64,000 bases of DNA. Source: Natronomonas moolapensis 8.8.11 (lineage in GTDB: Archaea; Halobacteriota; Halobacteria; Halobacteriales; Haloarculaceae). How positions within the stretch are numbered: position 1 is the stretch's first letter; each line of letters begins with the position of its first letter. Below are positions 1 to 7,763 of the stretch, piece after piece. Location: assembly GCF_000591055.1 (NCBI RefSeq), contig NC_020388.1, positions 434,001-498,000 of the forward strand, read 5' to 3'. The notes beneath the pieces were generated by a model that was given only the letters and a program-made list of their open reading frames with translations, searched no databases and had not been told where the DNA came from. A program made the translations under genes and the position numbers.

Positions 1-199
1 CGTCGGCAACGAGGCAGACGAGGTCCTCGGGGCCGTCTGGAATCTGTCGCTCCTCGACGGTCACCGACTGGTCGTCGAACGCCTCAGCGAGCATCTCGAC
101 GAGCGGTCTCGGCTCCGTACGGTTCACGAGAAGCAGCGTGCGTTCGGAGCCCTCGGCCGCGTCGACGAATCCGGATAGCGATGCCGGTAGCTCGTCCAT
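1..199 (-). CDS. DICT-type sensory domain protein (C-terminus beyond window)
   Basis: Only the first 66 codons are inside the window; the reading frame runs off the left edge. The visible part (starting MDELPASLSG, then ERTLLLVN, then VTVEERQ, then DLVCLVAD) has the alternating strand-helix pattern and the 'TLxxxN' and 'VxVxE' spacing that I associate with the haloarchaeal DICT sensory domain, usually found in putative light/redox-responsive regulators. The ATG is the first in-frame start, and an AT-rich TATA-like stretch lies about 25-30 bp upstream, consistent with a leaderless message. It sits 126 bp downstream of ftsY on the same strand with its own apparent promoter. The assignment is by pattern only; the effector part is not visible, so the function beyond 'sensor' is unknown. 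Confidence 0.55.
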   Translation of the reverse strand, partial: MDELPASLSGFVDAAEGSERTLLLVNRTEPRPLVEMLAEAFDDQSVTVEERQIPDGPEDLVCLVAD

Positions 200-325
200 C
201 GTCACAGACCTGGACGCCGTGATAGTTAAATTTCGCCCGGAACTCGCACAAAAGTGTCTGACAGCGCCTCGGTGGACTCGCCGCACGGGACGCGGCGGCG
301 CCGAACGTCGCCCGGACAGCACGCC

Positions 326-1405
326 TCACTCCTCGCGGAGGAGGCGATCGACGATCTCGTCGGGATCGAACCGCTCGATGTCCTCATAGCTCTGGCCGGT
401 GCCGAGAAAGAGGATCGGCTTCCCGGTGACGTGGGCGATCGAGATCGCGGCCCCACCCTGTGAGTCCGCGTCGGCTTTCGTCAGCACTGTGCCGTCGATC
501 TCGGCGGCGTCGTCGAACTCCTCGGCACGGTTGGTCGCGTCCTGTCCCGCGACCGCCTCGTCGACGAACAGCGTCATGTCAGGGTCGACGACGCGGTCGA
601 TCTTTTCGAGCTGGGCCATCAGGTCGTTAGAGGTGTGGAGCCGACCGGCGGTGTCGCCCAACACGACGTCGACGCCGTTGGCGTCGGCGTACTCGACGGC
701 GTCGTAGATGACCGCCGCGGGGTCGCCGCCCTGCTCGTGGGTGATGATCCTCGTGTCGAGCGCCTCGGCGTGCTCTTCGATCTGTTCGTTCGCGCCCGCC
801 CGGTAGGTGTCCCCGTTGGCCATCACGGAGGAGAGCCCCCGCGACTCGAGCCACCGCGAGAGCTTCGCGATCGAGGTGGTCTTGCCGACGCCGTTGACGC
901 CGGTGAAGACGATCACGACGGGCTTTTCAGCCGACCGGAGCCGCTCTTCGAAGTCGAACTGCCCGACGCTTATGACGTCGCGGAGCGCGTCGCCGATCGC
1001 CCGTTCGATGACCTGCTCGCCGGATTCGACCTGTTTTCGGGTGTCACCGACCAGCTGCTCGCGGATGCGGTCGGTGATCTCGCGGGCGACGCCCATCTCG
1101 ACGTCGCCCTGGAGGAGTTCGAGCTCCAGCGACTCGAGCGGCGCCTCGAGTTCCTCCTCGGTGATGACCGTCCGGCCGGTGGCGGCGAGGGCGGCCTTCT
1201 TCGCCAGCCCGGGACCCTCGCCGTCCGCGTCTGGTTCGGACTCGGACTCGGCGTCTGATCCGGGTTCGGCGTCTGGGTCGGACTCAGCGTCGGCTGCCGC
1301 CCCCGCATCGTCCGCCGCCTCCGGTTCGGCCGCGTCCTCGGCGTCCGCCTCGGCCTCGACGTCGCTTTTGAACTTGCCGAGTTTCTCCTTCAGTCCGTCG
1401 AACAT
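326..1405 (-). CDS. ftsY: Signal recognition particle receptor FtsY
   Basis: 359 aa GTPase that docks the SRP-ribosome complex at the membrane for co-translational insertion of membrane proteins. Residues 1-65 form a very acidic, low-complexity A region (Ala/Asp/Glu/Ser), the usual variable membrane-proximal part. An N domain follows (about 65-155), then the G domain: G1 GVNGVGKTT at 169-177, DTYRAGA at about 199, G3 DTAGR at 251-255 and G4 TKAD at 309-312. The frame is open further upstream, but the ATG beginning MFDGLKEKLGKF is the family start and lies 5 bp after the prefoldin stop. It is the third gene of the L18Ae-prefoldin-FtsY operon, a common archaeal arrangement. The motifs make this assignment secure. 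Confidence 0.97.
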   Translation of the reverse strand: MFDGLKEKLGKFKSDVEAEADAEDAAEPEAADDAGAAADAESDPDAEPGSDAESESEPDADGEGPGLAKKAALAATGRTVITEEELEAPLESLELELLQGDVEMGVAREITDRIREQLVGDTRKQVESGEQVIERAIGDALRDVISVGQFDFEERLRSAEKPVVIVFTGVNGVGKTTSIAKLSRWLESRGLSSVMANGDTYRAGANEQIEEHAEALDTRIITHEQGGDPAAVIYDAVEYADANGVDVVLGDTAGRLHTSNDLMAQLEKIDRVVDPDMTLFVDEAVAGQDATNRAEEFDDAAEIDGTVLTKADADSQGGAAISIAHVTGKPILFLGTGQSYEDIERFDPDEIVDRLLREE

Positions 1406-1410
1406 CGCCC

Positions 1411-1866
1411 CTACTCGTCGTCCTGCTGCATCTGCTGTTGCATCTGTTGCATCTGCTGTTGTTGGGCCTGCTGGGCCTTGGCCTCGAGGTCTTCGGTCTC
1501 CGCCTCGACCGCCTCGATCTCCTCTTCGAGCTCCGCGATCCGGTCGTCGAGGGTCTCCTTTTTTGTTTCGAGGGAGTCGACCGCGCCGTCGCTGTCGCGC
1601 TCGGCGGCGTAGCCGCCCCCGAGCGTGACGATGACCTCGTCTATGTCTTGGATCTCCGCGCGGACGTAGGCGTCCCCGCCGAGGGGGACCTGCACCGTCG
1701 ACCCCGAATCGAGCGCCTCGATAGCCTCTATGGCCTCGTCGATCTCGCCTTGCTCCCCGCGGACGTTCTCGATCTCGTTTTCGATGGCCTCTTTTTCTTG
1801 TTCCAGGGCCTGCATCTGTTCTTGGATCTGTTGCATCGCGCCGCCACCGCCACCACCGAGGCTCAT
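1411..1866 (-). CDS. pfdA: Prefoldin subunit alpha
   Basis: 151 aa. Prefoldin is a hexameric cytosolic chaperone (two alpha, four beta subunits) that captures unfolded protein and passes it to the thermosome. The sequence is the alpha type: a Gly-rich start (SLGGGGGG), an N-terminal coiled coil (about 10-50), two beta hairpins in the middle (VQVPLGGDAYVRAEI and VIVTLGGGYAAE), a second coiled coil (about 95-130), and a Gln/Met-rich tail (repeated QQMQ). The start codon overlaps the stop of the L18Ae gene by 4 bp (ATGA), and ftsY begins 5 bp after the stop, so the three genes are almost certainly co-transcribed and translationally coupled. Confidence 0.95.
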   Translation of the reverse strand: MSLGGGGGGAMQQIQEQMQALEQEKEAIENEIENVRGEQGEIDEAIEAIEALDSGSTVQVPLGGDAYVRAEIQDIDEVIVTLGGGYAAERDSDGAVDSLETKKETLDDRIAELEEEIEAVEAETEDLEAKAQQAQQQQMQQMQQQMQQDDE

Positions 1867-2036
1867 GCGTCCACCCCGTCGATGTCGATCTGGGTGCGCT
1901 TGAGGCCGTGTTGGGAGCCGAAGTTGGTGTAGACGCGCTCTTCGGCCACATCCGCGTTCGGCGCATCGACCGTGGTCTCGAACTCCTGTTCGCCGAAGCG
2001 GGCGGGATACCGTCCCCGTACCGTGAACTCGCTCAT
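1863..2036 (-). CDS. rpl18a: 50S ribosomal protein L18Ae (LX)
   Basis: 57 aa protein of the large ribosomal subunit, the archaeal LX/L18Ae/L20a family. It begins MSEFTVRGRYPARFG and ends RTQIDIDGVDA, covering one beta-alpha-beta unit, which is the normal archaeal length (short compared with eukaryotic eL20). A longer frame continues upstream but antiparallel to nothing recognisable; the internal ATG gives the family N-terminus. It is the first gene of the rpl18a-pfdA-ftsY operon and overlaps pfdA by 4 bp. The 100 bp upstream is AT-rich enough to hold the operon promoter, though I see no unmistakable TATA box. Confidence 0.92.
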   Translation of the reverse strand: MSEFTVRGRYPARFGEQEFETTVDAPNADVAEERVYTNFGSQHGLKRTQIDIDGVDA

Positions 2037-2106
2037 GTTATGAACACGTTGCGCAAGCCGGAAGTATCTTCCTAAGTATGCGATCGAGGGCACCCCGTCT
2101 CTCGGA

Positions 2107-2160
2107 CCCGACGCCCGACTCAAGCCCGACGCCCGACTCAAGCCCGACGCCCGACTCGGA
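2107..2160. repeat. Three 18-bp tandem repeats at the end of the PAP2 gene
   Basis: Three successive 18-bp units beginning cccgacgcccgactcaag occupy 2107-2124, 2125-2142 and 2143-2160; the last unit ends differently and a degenerate fourth follows. The stop codon of the PAP2 gene (2138-2140, minus strand) falls inside the second unit, so changes in copy number could alter the C-terminus or only the 3' UTR. Confidence 0.85.
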
Positions 2161-3046
2161 TCCGACGCGCGAGTGCCTCGCCCGCAAGTGGCGCAGCGAC
2201 GACGCCGGAGACGACCACGGCCATCCCCAGAAACGAGACGTACGGGGCGGTCTCGAGACCGTAGACGACGGCGAACAGCGCGGTGAAGACCAGCCCGACC
2301 GCGGTGGCCAAAGCCCCCCTGGCGGCCGTCGTCGGTCCGTGCGCCACCGCCTCGCCGACGATTCCCCACGTCAGCCGCGCGCCGAGCGCTCCGCCGAGCG
2401 CGAGCATCGTGTCGGTCGTGTAGCCGACTGCCCCCGCGACCAGCGCAGCCCCGAACGCGAGCAGCATCGCCCGCCCCGGTTTCGAGCCCCGGCCACAGAG
2501 CCGGTAGACGCCAAAGAGATACACCGCCCCGACCGCCAGGCCGGCGGCGATATCGACGAGGTAGTGCACGCCCAGGAGGACACGCGACAGCGACAACAGG
2601 ACACACAGCGTCGCCGCGGCGGCGTAGCTCCGGCGGCTCCCGACCAACAGCCCGAGCCCGCCGTAGACGACCACCGCCGAGACCGCGTGCCCGCTGGGGA
2701 AGCCAAAGCCCGAGGCCGCCCCGACCTCGGTGTAGACGGGCAGCAGCGACGCGGGAACCGATTCGGCGGCCGCGGGGTCGGCGGCACCGGGGGGCCGCGG
2801 GAGCCCGAACAGCTCCTTGAGCGCCGTCGTCACGGCGAGACCGCCGAGCGCGAGCGCGACCGCGAAGGCCGCCCGGGGGCGCGACAACGACAGCGGTCCC
2901 GGGAGGGCGGTGCCGAACCAATACAGCAGACCGAGCAGGCCGAAAACGAACCACACGTCGCCCAACGCGGTGACGAGCGCCGCGAGGACGCGGATCGGGT
3001 CGGGGAGCCCGGCGGCGAACTCGACGCCGCCGATCCCGCGGCTCAT
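2138..3046 (-). CDS. PAP2-superfamily membrane phosphatase
   Basis: 302 aa integral membrane protein of the type 2 phosphatidic acid phosphatase / undecaprenyl-PP phosphatase superfamily, which removes phosphate from lipid phosphates at the membrane surface. The signature appears in order: KELFGLPRPP (KxxxxxxRP), PSGHA, and SRVLLGVHYLVD (SRxxxxxHxxxD), with several hydrophobic spans before and about four after the core. The C-terminal half adds Gly/Ala-rich membrane segments beyond the minimal domain. The chosen ATG overlaps the stop of the upstream YihY gene by 4 bp (ATGA), so the two are coupled. The lipid substrate cannot be told from sequence; archaeal lipid carrier recycling (dolichyl/polyprenyl phosphates) is a reasonable guess. 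Confidence 0.85.
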   Translation of the reverse strand: MSRGIGGVEFAAGLPDPIRVLAALVTALGDVWFVFGLLGLLYWFGTALPGPLSLSRPRAAFAVALALGGLAVTTALKELFGLPRPPGAADPAAAESVPASLLPVYTEVGAASGFGFPSGHAVSAVVVYGGLGLLVGSRRSYAAAATLCVLLSLSRVLLGVHYLVDIAAGLAVGAVYLFGVYRLCGRGSKPGRAMLLAFGAALVAGAVGYTTDTMLALGGALGARLTWGIVGEAVAHGPTTAARGALATAVGLVFTALFAVVYGLETAPYVSFLGMAVVVSGVVAAPLAGEALARRIRVGRRA

Positions 3047-4296
3047 CGGCTCTCGAATCGATCCTTTAGCCGCCCGGGCAGCCCCGCGACCGTCAGCGTC
3101 GTCCCGACGAAGAGCATCAGCGCGTACAGACCGAGCGTCGAGAGCCAGACCACGATCATCGCGAGGACGGCCCACCCGCCCGGGAGGAAATAGAACGCCC
3201 CGAGCGTCATCGCGGTGCCGTAGCCCAATACGAGATACGGTCCCCACCCGCGGGCCTTCCCGCGGCGGTTGCGCGCCCGGACGTATTTTTTGAGGTCGCG
3301 TTCTATCTCCTCGCGGTGGAGCGTCCGCTCGTCGACCCGGTCCTGGAAGCGGTCCAACTCGTCGTAGAGCTGTTCGAGGTCCTCGCGGAGGTCCTCGGCC
3401 GATGCGTCGTCGTCCGGTCGATCACGTGTCATGGTTCCCTCGAGTAGTGTGGTCGGCTGTGGCGTCGCCTGCGGCGCGACGCCGGTCCGTTCGTCGGCCC
3501 GCCCCGCCAATACGGCGTTGAAGACGGCACCCAACAGGAGGACGAGCCCCCCGAAGTACAGAAACGTCACGAGCAGGAGAACGCCGCCGACGACGCCGTA
3601 CGCCTCGTAACTGCCCGCGAAGGCCGCGTAGATCCGAAACCCGGTCTGGAGGGCGGTCCACCCGACGGCGGCGAAAACCGCGCCGGGAAACGCTTCGCTC
3701 ACGGAGAGGTCGATGCCCGGCAGAACGTAGTACAGCGGCAAAAAAACGACTGTGAGGCCGACGACGAGGCCGGCCGTCCCCGCGGCCCCGAGCACTCGCC
3801 CACCGCCGAGCGTCGCCCCGAGCCCGAGTCCGGCGATGGCCCCCCCGGCAACGACCGTCGCCGCGACGCCGACGCCGACCGCGCCGAGCGTGACGGCTGC
3901 GTTCCGGAGCTGCTCGAGCAGCGATCCCGAGCCGGGGTCGCCGTACACCGCCGAGAAGGCGATATCGAGGCCGCGAAAGAGCTTCAACCCCGACCAGACG
4001 AAGGCGGCCAGCCCGAAGACGGTCGCGCCGCCGCGTCCGGTCGCGCCGGCGAGGGCGTCCGAGAGCGCCCCGCCGGCCCCCTCTCCGAGCGCCCCCGAGA
4101 CCTCGCCGACCAGCGCCGCGACGACCTCGGTGTCGCCCAGAAACGACGCGACGACGAGCGCGAGCAACAACAGCGGAATGAGCGAAATGAAGGCGTAGTA
4201 CGCAATCCCCGCCGCGATGAACGTCACCCGGTCGGAGCGTGCGCCCGCGGCGACGCCGCGTGCAACCGTCGCCGTCCGGTGGACGTACCCAATCAC
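3043..4296 (-). CDS. YihY/BrkB-family membrane protein with C-terminal coiled-coil and two-TM module
   Basis: 417 aa. Residues 1-270 form a YihY/virulence factor BrkB ('RNase BN-like') membrane domain of about six spans, starting GIAYYAFISLIPLLLL, the family hallmark, and including FVWSGLKLFRGLD and YVLPG. Residues 285-417 are different: a charged coiled coil (DLREDLEQLYDELD...) and then two hydrophobic segments (LVLGYGTAMTLGAFYF; WAVLAMIVVWLSTLGLYALML). No stop separates the parts, but an internal Met (about 3430) precedes the coiled coil. The start is GTG at 4296, with a TATA-like box about 27 bp upstream, so the message is probably leaderless. The gene is coupled to the PAP2 phosphatase. 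The molecular role of YihY proteins is unsettled, and the original RNase claim was withdrawn for E. coli. Confidence 0.85.
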   Translation of the reverse strand: MIGYVHRTATVARGVAAGARSDRVTFIAAGIAYYAFISLIPLLLLALVVASFLGDTEVVAALVGEVSGALGEGAGGALSDALAGATGRGGATVFGLAAFVWSGLKLFRGLDIAFSAVYGDPGSGSLLEQLRNAAVTLGAVGVGVAATVVAGGAIAGLGLGATLGGGRVLGAAGTAGLVVGLTVVFLPLYYVLPGIDLSVSEAFPGAVFAAVGWTALQTGFRIYAAFAGSYEAYGVVGGVLLLVTFLYFGGLVLLLGAVFNAVLAGRADERTGVAPQATPQPTTLLEGTMTRDRPDDDASAEDLREDLEQLYDELDRFQDRVDERTLHREEIERDLKKYVRARNRRGKARGWGPYLVLGYGTAMTLGAFYFLPGGWAVLAMIVVWLSTLGLYALMLFVGTTLTVAGLPGRLKDRFESR

Positions 4297-4318
4297 GGCT
4301 CCGGGTACGAGGGTCGGC

Positions 4319-4328
4319 TACATATAAT
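4319..4328 (-). promoter_or_regulatory. TATA-like box for the YihY-PAP2 operon
   Basis: On the minus strand this reads attatatgta, centred about 27 bp before the GTG start at 4296. The spacing matches archaeal leaderless promoters. Confidence 0.6.
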
Positions 4329-4443
4329 CGGCGGGAACGGGCGACGCGCGGCGATCGGCCGATCCCGGGGCGAATCGAACGCGGACACACAGGCTCCCGC
4401 GGCGCGGCGACGGGTGAGCGCCCGGTCGCTCCTCGGCTGCGGC

Positions 4444-5265
4444 TCACAGGACGTGTGCGCCCGCCAGCGAGAGCGAACACTGTTCGGCGTCGTAGCCTGC
4501 ATCCGAGAGGCCGCTGCCGAGGGCGAACACCGTCTCGCCGAGCATCGCCATCGACGCCTCCCCGCCGGCCTCGGAGACGTCGCGGACGACCTCCGCTACC
4601 CGCGGCGTCAACAGCCCCGCTTCGCGGGCGAAGCGCCTGGAGGACTCCATGAACGTCTCGAGCGTCGGCTCGGCGACGAGCGCCGACAGCGCCCGGTCGC
4701 CGGCCGCGGTCAACTCGTCGGTGTCGCCGGCGATGATCTCCTCGGTGGGGAGTTCGCCGAAGCTACGGTACTCGAGTGGCCGACGCTGTGGGATGCCGTC
4801 CATCGCGCCGTGGGCAGGCGCACCGGGTTCGAGCCGGATCGGGACGCCGCCGCGGGCCTGCGCGACCACGTCACCGAGGCCGGTTCCCGCCTGGACCTCC
4901 GCGCCGTGGGCGATGGTGACGAGTTCGTTCTCCGAGAGCCCGCGGCCGAAGACGGCGTTCGTCGTCAGCGCAGTCCCGAGCGCCGCGGCCCCCGAGACGC
5001 CGAAGCCGGCCCCCAACGGCAGGTCGGTCTCGACGACGACGCGGGCGGTGGCACGGAGGGCGTCGAGCACCCGGTCGACGGCCTCGATCGCCGCCGCCTC
5101 GCCGTTGAGTTCGAGTCCCTCGCCGGGCTCGAGTTCGACCGTGACGCCGTCGCCGATGGCGAGGCCGCCACCGCGGGAGCCGGCCTTCGTCGGGTCGTCG
5201 TCCGGATGGGCGCTGAAAAACCCCGTCACGTGTCCGGGGACGAACGCGCGCGCCGAATCTGACAT
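4444..5265 (-). CDS. Pantoate kinase (archaeal CoA pathway, GHMP family)
   Basis: 273 aa GHMP-superfamily kinase of the COG1829 type, assigned in archaea to ATP-dependent phosphorylation of pantoate, the step before phosphopantothenate synthetase in CoA biosynthesis. It starts MSDSARAFVPGHVTGFF, typical of the family. The GHMP ATP-binding loop is LPLGAGFGVSGAAALGTAL (about residues 80-98), followed by GTGLGDVVAQARGG, and the C-terminal motif AMLGETVFALG is visible near residue 245. The frame continues upstream, but the internal ATG gives the conserved N-terminus and lies close to an AT-rich promoter stretch. It is transcribed divergently from the Mrp operon; the 215 bp between them carries both promoters. 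Confidence 0.9.
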   Translation of the reverse strand: MSDSARAFVPGHVTGFFSAHPDDDPTKAGSRGGGLAIGDGVTVELEPGEGLELNGEAAAIEAVDRVLDALRATARVVVETDLPLGAGFGVSGAAALGTALTTNAVFGRGLSENELVTIAHGAEVQAGTGLGDVVAQARGGVPIRLEPGAPAHGAMDGIPQRRPLEYRSFGELPTEEIIAGDTDELTAAGDRALSALVAEPTLETFMESSRRFAREAGLLTPRVAEVVRDVSEAGGEASMAMLGETVFALGSGLSDAGYDAEQCSLSLAGAHVL

Positions 5266-5480
5266 GCGATGGGCTGGGTGACGAACCCTAAAAAGTCTTC
5301 CAACTGACGGTGGCCGTCCTCGCCCCGACCGATCCGCCGTTGCCCGGCCGCGGCGTTCGTCCGCCCCGACCGGTCCGCCGTTCGGGGCCACTCGCCCCCG
5401 ATTTCACGAGCGTACACGCCGTCGCCGGAATGATAAACGGTTTTGACCTGGGTGGCTGAAAGGTCCCGTAGTGAACGCCC

Positions 5481-6611
5481 GTGGCTGACCAGACACAGGA
5501 CCCGGCTCCCGGGGGCGCGTTGCTCGTTCCCGTCGGCGAGTCGGTAACGCTGCGGAACACGGTCGCACACGCGGTGGCGACCGCCGCCGAGGACGGTCTC
5601 GAGGAGGTCCACTTCGTCGCGCCGGTCGCCCAGCACTTCGTCGGCGACGCCGACCGCCCGGCGCGGGAGGCCGTCCGCGCGCTCCTCGAACGCGTCTCTG
5701 TGTGGGCCGACGAGGACGCCCCCGAGGCCGCCCCGACGGTCCGCACGGCCGTCATCGGTACCGACGAGTACCTCTTCAGCCCGGACGACTACGCGGCGGT
5801 GCTCTCGGCATACGCCGCCGAGCACGGCATCGAGCGGATCGTCGTCGACCCCGAGTACAGCCCCGGCGGCAACGTCCCGTTGTTGCGGCCGATGGAGGTC
5901 GCGTTGGCCAAACGCGGCCTCGACGTCTCGGAGGCCCCCGCCAGCCGACCCGTCCGCCGCTCGCGGCTGTCCCGTCGCGGCGGCGCGCTCCAGTTCGGGT
6001 TGCTGTTCGGCGTCTCGTTTCTGTTCTATCACTTACTCGGCGGCTTCGCCGTCGTGACCGGCGACAGCTTCGATTTCTACTACGAACTCGCGACGAGTAC
6101 GCTCGTCGCCGGCATCGTCGCCGGGTCGCTGTACACCGTCTCGCTGTCGGCGCAGACCCGTGTCCGGACGCTCGTCGCCCAAGCTATCCGGCTCGTGGTC
6201 TACGTCCCCTACCTGCTCTACGAGATCGTGAAGTCGAACGTCCTGATCACGCTGATCATCCTCCACCCCAAACTGCCGATCGAGCCCCGGATGACGCGGG
6301 TTCGGTCTGCGGTCTGGGGCGGTCCCGCGTTGACCACGCTGGCAAACAGCATCACGCTCACCCCGGGGACGCTCACCGTCAGGGCCGACGGCCAACGCCT
6401 CTACGTCCACGGCCTCTTCGCGAGCGCTCGCGACGGCGTCGCCGAGGGCGACCTGGAGCGTGCGGTCCGGTTCGTCTTCTACGGCCGCCGGGCCGCCGCG
6501 ATCTCGAGCCCGGAGGAGCGCGGTGACTACGAGGAACTCCAGGGACCGGAGGCCGCCGCCGAGGCCGCCGAGGCCACGGGGACGACCGAGACGGGAGGTA
6601 ACTCGGCGTGA
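5481..6611 (+). CDS. mnhE: Mrp antiporter subunit E with N-terminal USP-like domain
   Basis: 376 aa, GTG start. Residues 1-165 look like a universal-stress-protein-type alpha/beta domain (LLVPVGESVTLRNTVAHAV near the start; FVAPVAQHF; GIERIVVDPEYSP). Residues 170-290 are the MrpE domain: hydrophobic FGLLFGVSFLFYHLLGG, LVVYVPYLLYEIVKSNVLI and ILHPKLPIEPRM, the last two being hallmarks of MrpE. The C-terminal 90 residues are soluble and end in an Ala/Glu-rich tail. MrpE is about 160 aa in bacteria, so the N-terminal domain is an addition that may sense nucleotide or stress. It is the first gene of the nine-gene operon; its stop overlaps mnhF by 4 bp. An AT-rich aatgataaac about 45 bp upstream may be the operon promoter. 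Confidence 0.9.
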   Translation: MADQTQDPAPGGALLVPVGESVTLRNTVAHAVATAAEDGLEEVHFVAPVAQHFVGDADRPAREAVRALLERVSVWADEDAPEAAPTVRTAVIGTDEYLFSPDDYAAVLSAYAAEHGIERIVVDPEYSPGGNVPLLRPMEVALAKRGLDVSEAPASRPVRRSRLSRRGGALQFGLLFGVSFLFYHLLGGFAVVTGDSFDFYYELATSTLVAGIVAGSLYTVSLSAQTRVRTLVAQAIRLVVYVPYLLYEIVKSNVLITLIILHPKLPIEPRMTRVRSAVWGGPALTTLANSITLTPGTLTVRADGQRLYVHGLFASARDGVAEGDLERAVRFVFYGRRAAAISSPEERGDYEELQGPEAAAEAAEATGTTETGGNSA

Positions 6612-6895
6612 TCCCCGCCTCCTCGACGCTCTCGACGGCGTTTCTCGCGGCCGCGGCTGCCCTCGTGGCGCTCGCCATCGCCGTCCTCTATCGCGCCGTC
6701 AAGGGTCCGACCATGCAGGACCGCGTCATCGCGGTCAACGTCCTCGGGACGAACACCGTCGTCATCCTCGCACTCTTGGCGGTCGCCCTCGACAGCGAGT
6801 CGTTCCTCGACATCGCCTTGGTGTACGCGCTGTTGAACTTCCTTATGGCCGTCGCCATCTCGAAGTTCACTGTCAAACGAGGGGACGTCATATGA
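6608..6895 (+). CDS. mnhF: Mrp antiporter subunit F
   Basis: 95 aa, three predicted membrane spans: residues 8-27, 37-58 and 65-85. The segment RAVKGPTMQDRVIAVNVLGTN between spans 1 and 2 is the conserved MrpF/MnhF motif (GPxxxDRxxAxN). It starts at GTG overlapping the mnhE stop (GTGA), and its own stop overlaps mnhG by 4 bp. MrpF is one of the small subunits of the membrane-embedded Na+/H+ antiporter complex. Confidence 0.92.
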   Translation: MIPASSTLSTAFLAAAAALVALAIAVLYRAVKGPTMQDRVIAVNVLGTNTVVILALLAVALDSESFLDIALVYALLNFLMAVAISKFTVKRGDVI

Positions 6896-7209
6896 CCGAC
6901 GTCCGCCTCGGTGCCGTCTTGGTGTTGCTCGCCGGCGGGGTGTTCTTCACGTTCGTCTCCGCTGTCGGCGTGCTTCGTCTCCCCGACGTGTACACCCGCG
7001 CTCACACCGCCTCCCAGACCGACACGCTCGGCGCGGGCCTCGTCGTGGGGGCGGTCGTGCTCGCCTACGGCGTCGAGACCGAAGTCATCAAAGCGCTCCT
7101 GTTGCTCGTGTTCATTTTCATCACTAACCCGACGGCCGCCCACGCGGCGACCCGCGCGGCGTACGAGGAGGGAATCGAACCGTGGACCGAGGGGGACGAG
7201 AGACGATGA
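6892..7209 (+). CDS. mnhG: Mrp antiporter subunit G
   Basis: 105 aa, three predicted spans. The motif GVLRLPDVYTRAHTASQTDTLG after the first span is diagnostic for MrpG/MnhG, and the third span ends FIFITNPTAAHAATRAAY, also conserved. The C-terminus is acidic and cytosolic. It overlaps the genes on both sides by 4 bp, so it is translated as part of the antiporter operon. Confidence 0.93.
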   Translation: MTDVRLGAVLVLLAGGVFFTFVSAVGVLRLPDVYTRAHTASQTDTLGAGLVVGAVVLAYGVETEVIKALLLLVFIFITNPTAAHAATRAAYEEGIEPWTEGDERR

Positions 7210-7763
7210 GTGCGGTCGGTCTCACCCTCGCGGCGTTCGTCCTCGTCACCGCCGTCGCCACCGCGCTGCTGCGCGACACGCTCGCGGTCATCATCGTCTT
7301 CGCCGCCTACAGCCTCGGGATGGCGCTTCTGTACACCCTGTTGCTCGCGCCGGACGTCGGCATCACCGAGGCCGCGATCGGGGCCGGCGTGACGACTATC
7401 CTGTTGCTCGTGACGATCACGAAGACGACGCGCCCGGGTGCCGAGGAGATCTTCGCGGGGATCAACTGGCCCGCTGCGACCGTCTCGGCCGGACTGGGGG
7501 TTGTCCTCCTCGCGATCAGCGGAGCGATCCCCGCGGAGAACTTCCTCGGCGGGACGACGCCCGTGACCGGCGCGGCGGGAACGCCCGGCGCGGGCGTCAC
7601 CGGCCACTACCTCGCCGAGTCCTACCACCAGACCGGCGTCCACAACAGCGTCACCGCGGTACTCGCTTCCTACCGTGGCTTCGATACGTTCGGGGAGGCC
7701 GTGGTGGTCTTCGCCGCCGGCGTCGCGGTCGTCCTCGTCCTCCATCGGGGTGAGTTCCTGTGA
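7206..7763 (+). CDS. Mrp antiporter DUF4040 / MrpA C-terminal-like subunit
   Basis: 185 aa membrane protein with about five spans. The stretch LAVIIVFAAYSLGMALLYTLLLAPDVGITEAAIGAGVTT matches the DUF4040 segment found at the C-terminal end of bacterial MrpA and in MbhD/MbhE-type subunits of membrane hydrogenases (key residues: Tyr-Ser-Leu-Gly, then PDVGITEAAIGAG). The second half has two more spans (SAGLGVVLLAISGAI; FGEAVVVFAAGVAVVLVL) separated by a Gly/Thr-rich loop, resembling MbhE. In this archaeon the MrpA function therefore appears split between this protein and the three D-type subunits downstream. It overlaps mnhG and mnhB by 4 bp each. A Met eight codons upstream is a less likely start. 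Confidence 0.88.
   Translation: MSAVGLTLAAFVLVTAVATALLRDTLAVIIVFAAYSLGMALLYTLLLAPDVGITEAAIGAGVTTILLLVTITKTTRPGAEEIFAGINWPAATVSAGLGVVLLAISGAIPAENFLGGTTPVTGAAGTPGAGVTGHYLAESYHQTGVHNSVTAVLASYRGFDTFGEAVVVFAAGVAVVLVLHRGEFL

Noticed and set aside
635-1258. Long plus-strand frame antisense to ftsY
   Set aside because: High-G+C haloarchaeal genes give long open shadow frames on the opposite strand; this one has no recognisable domain.
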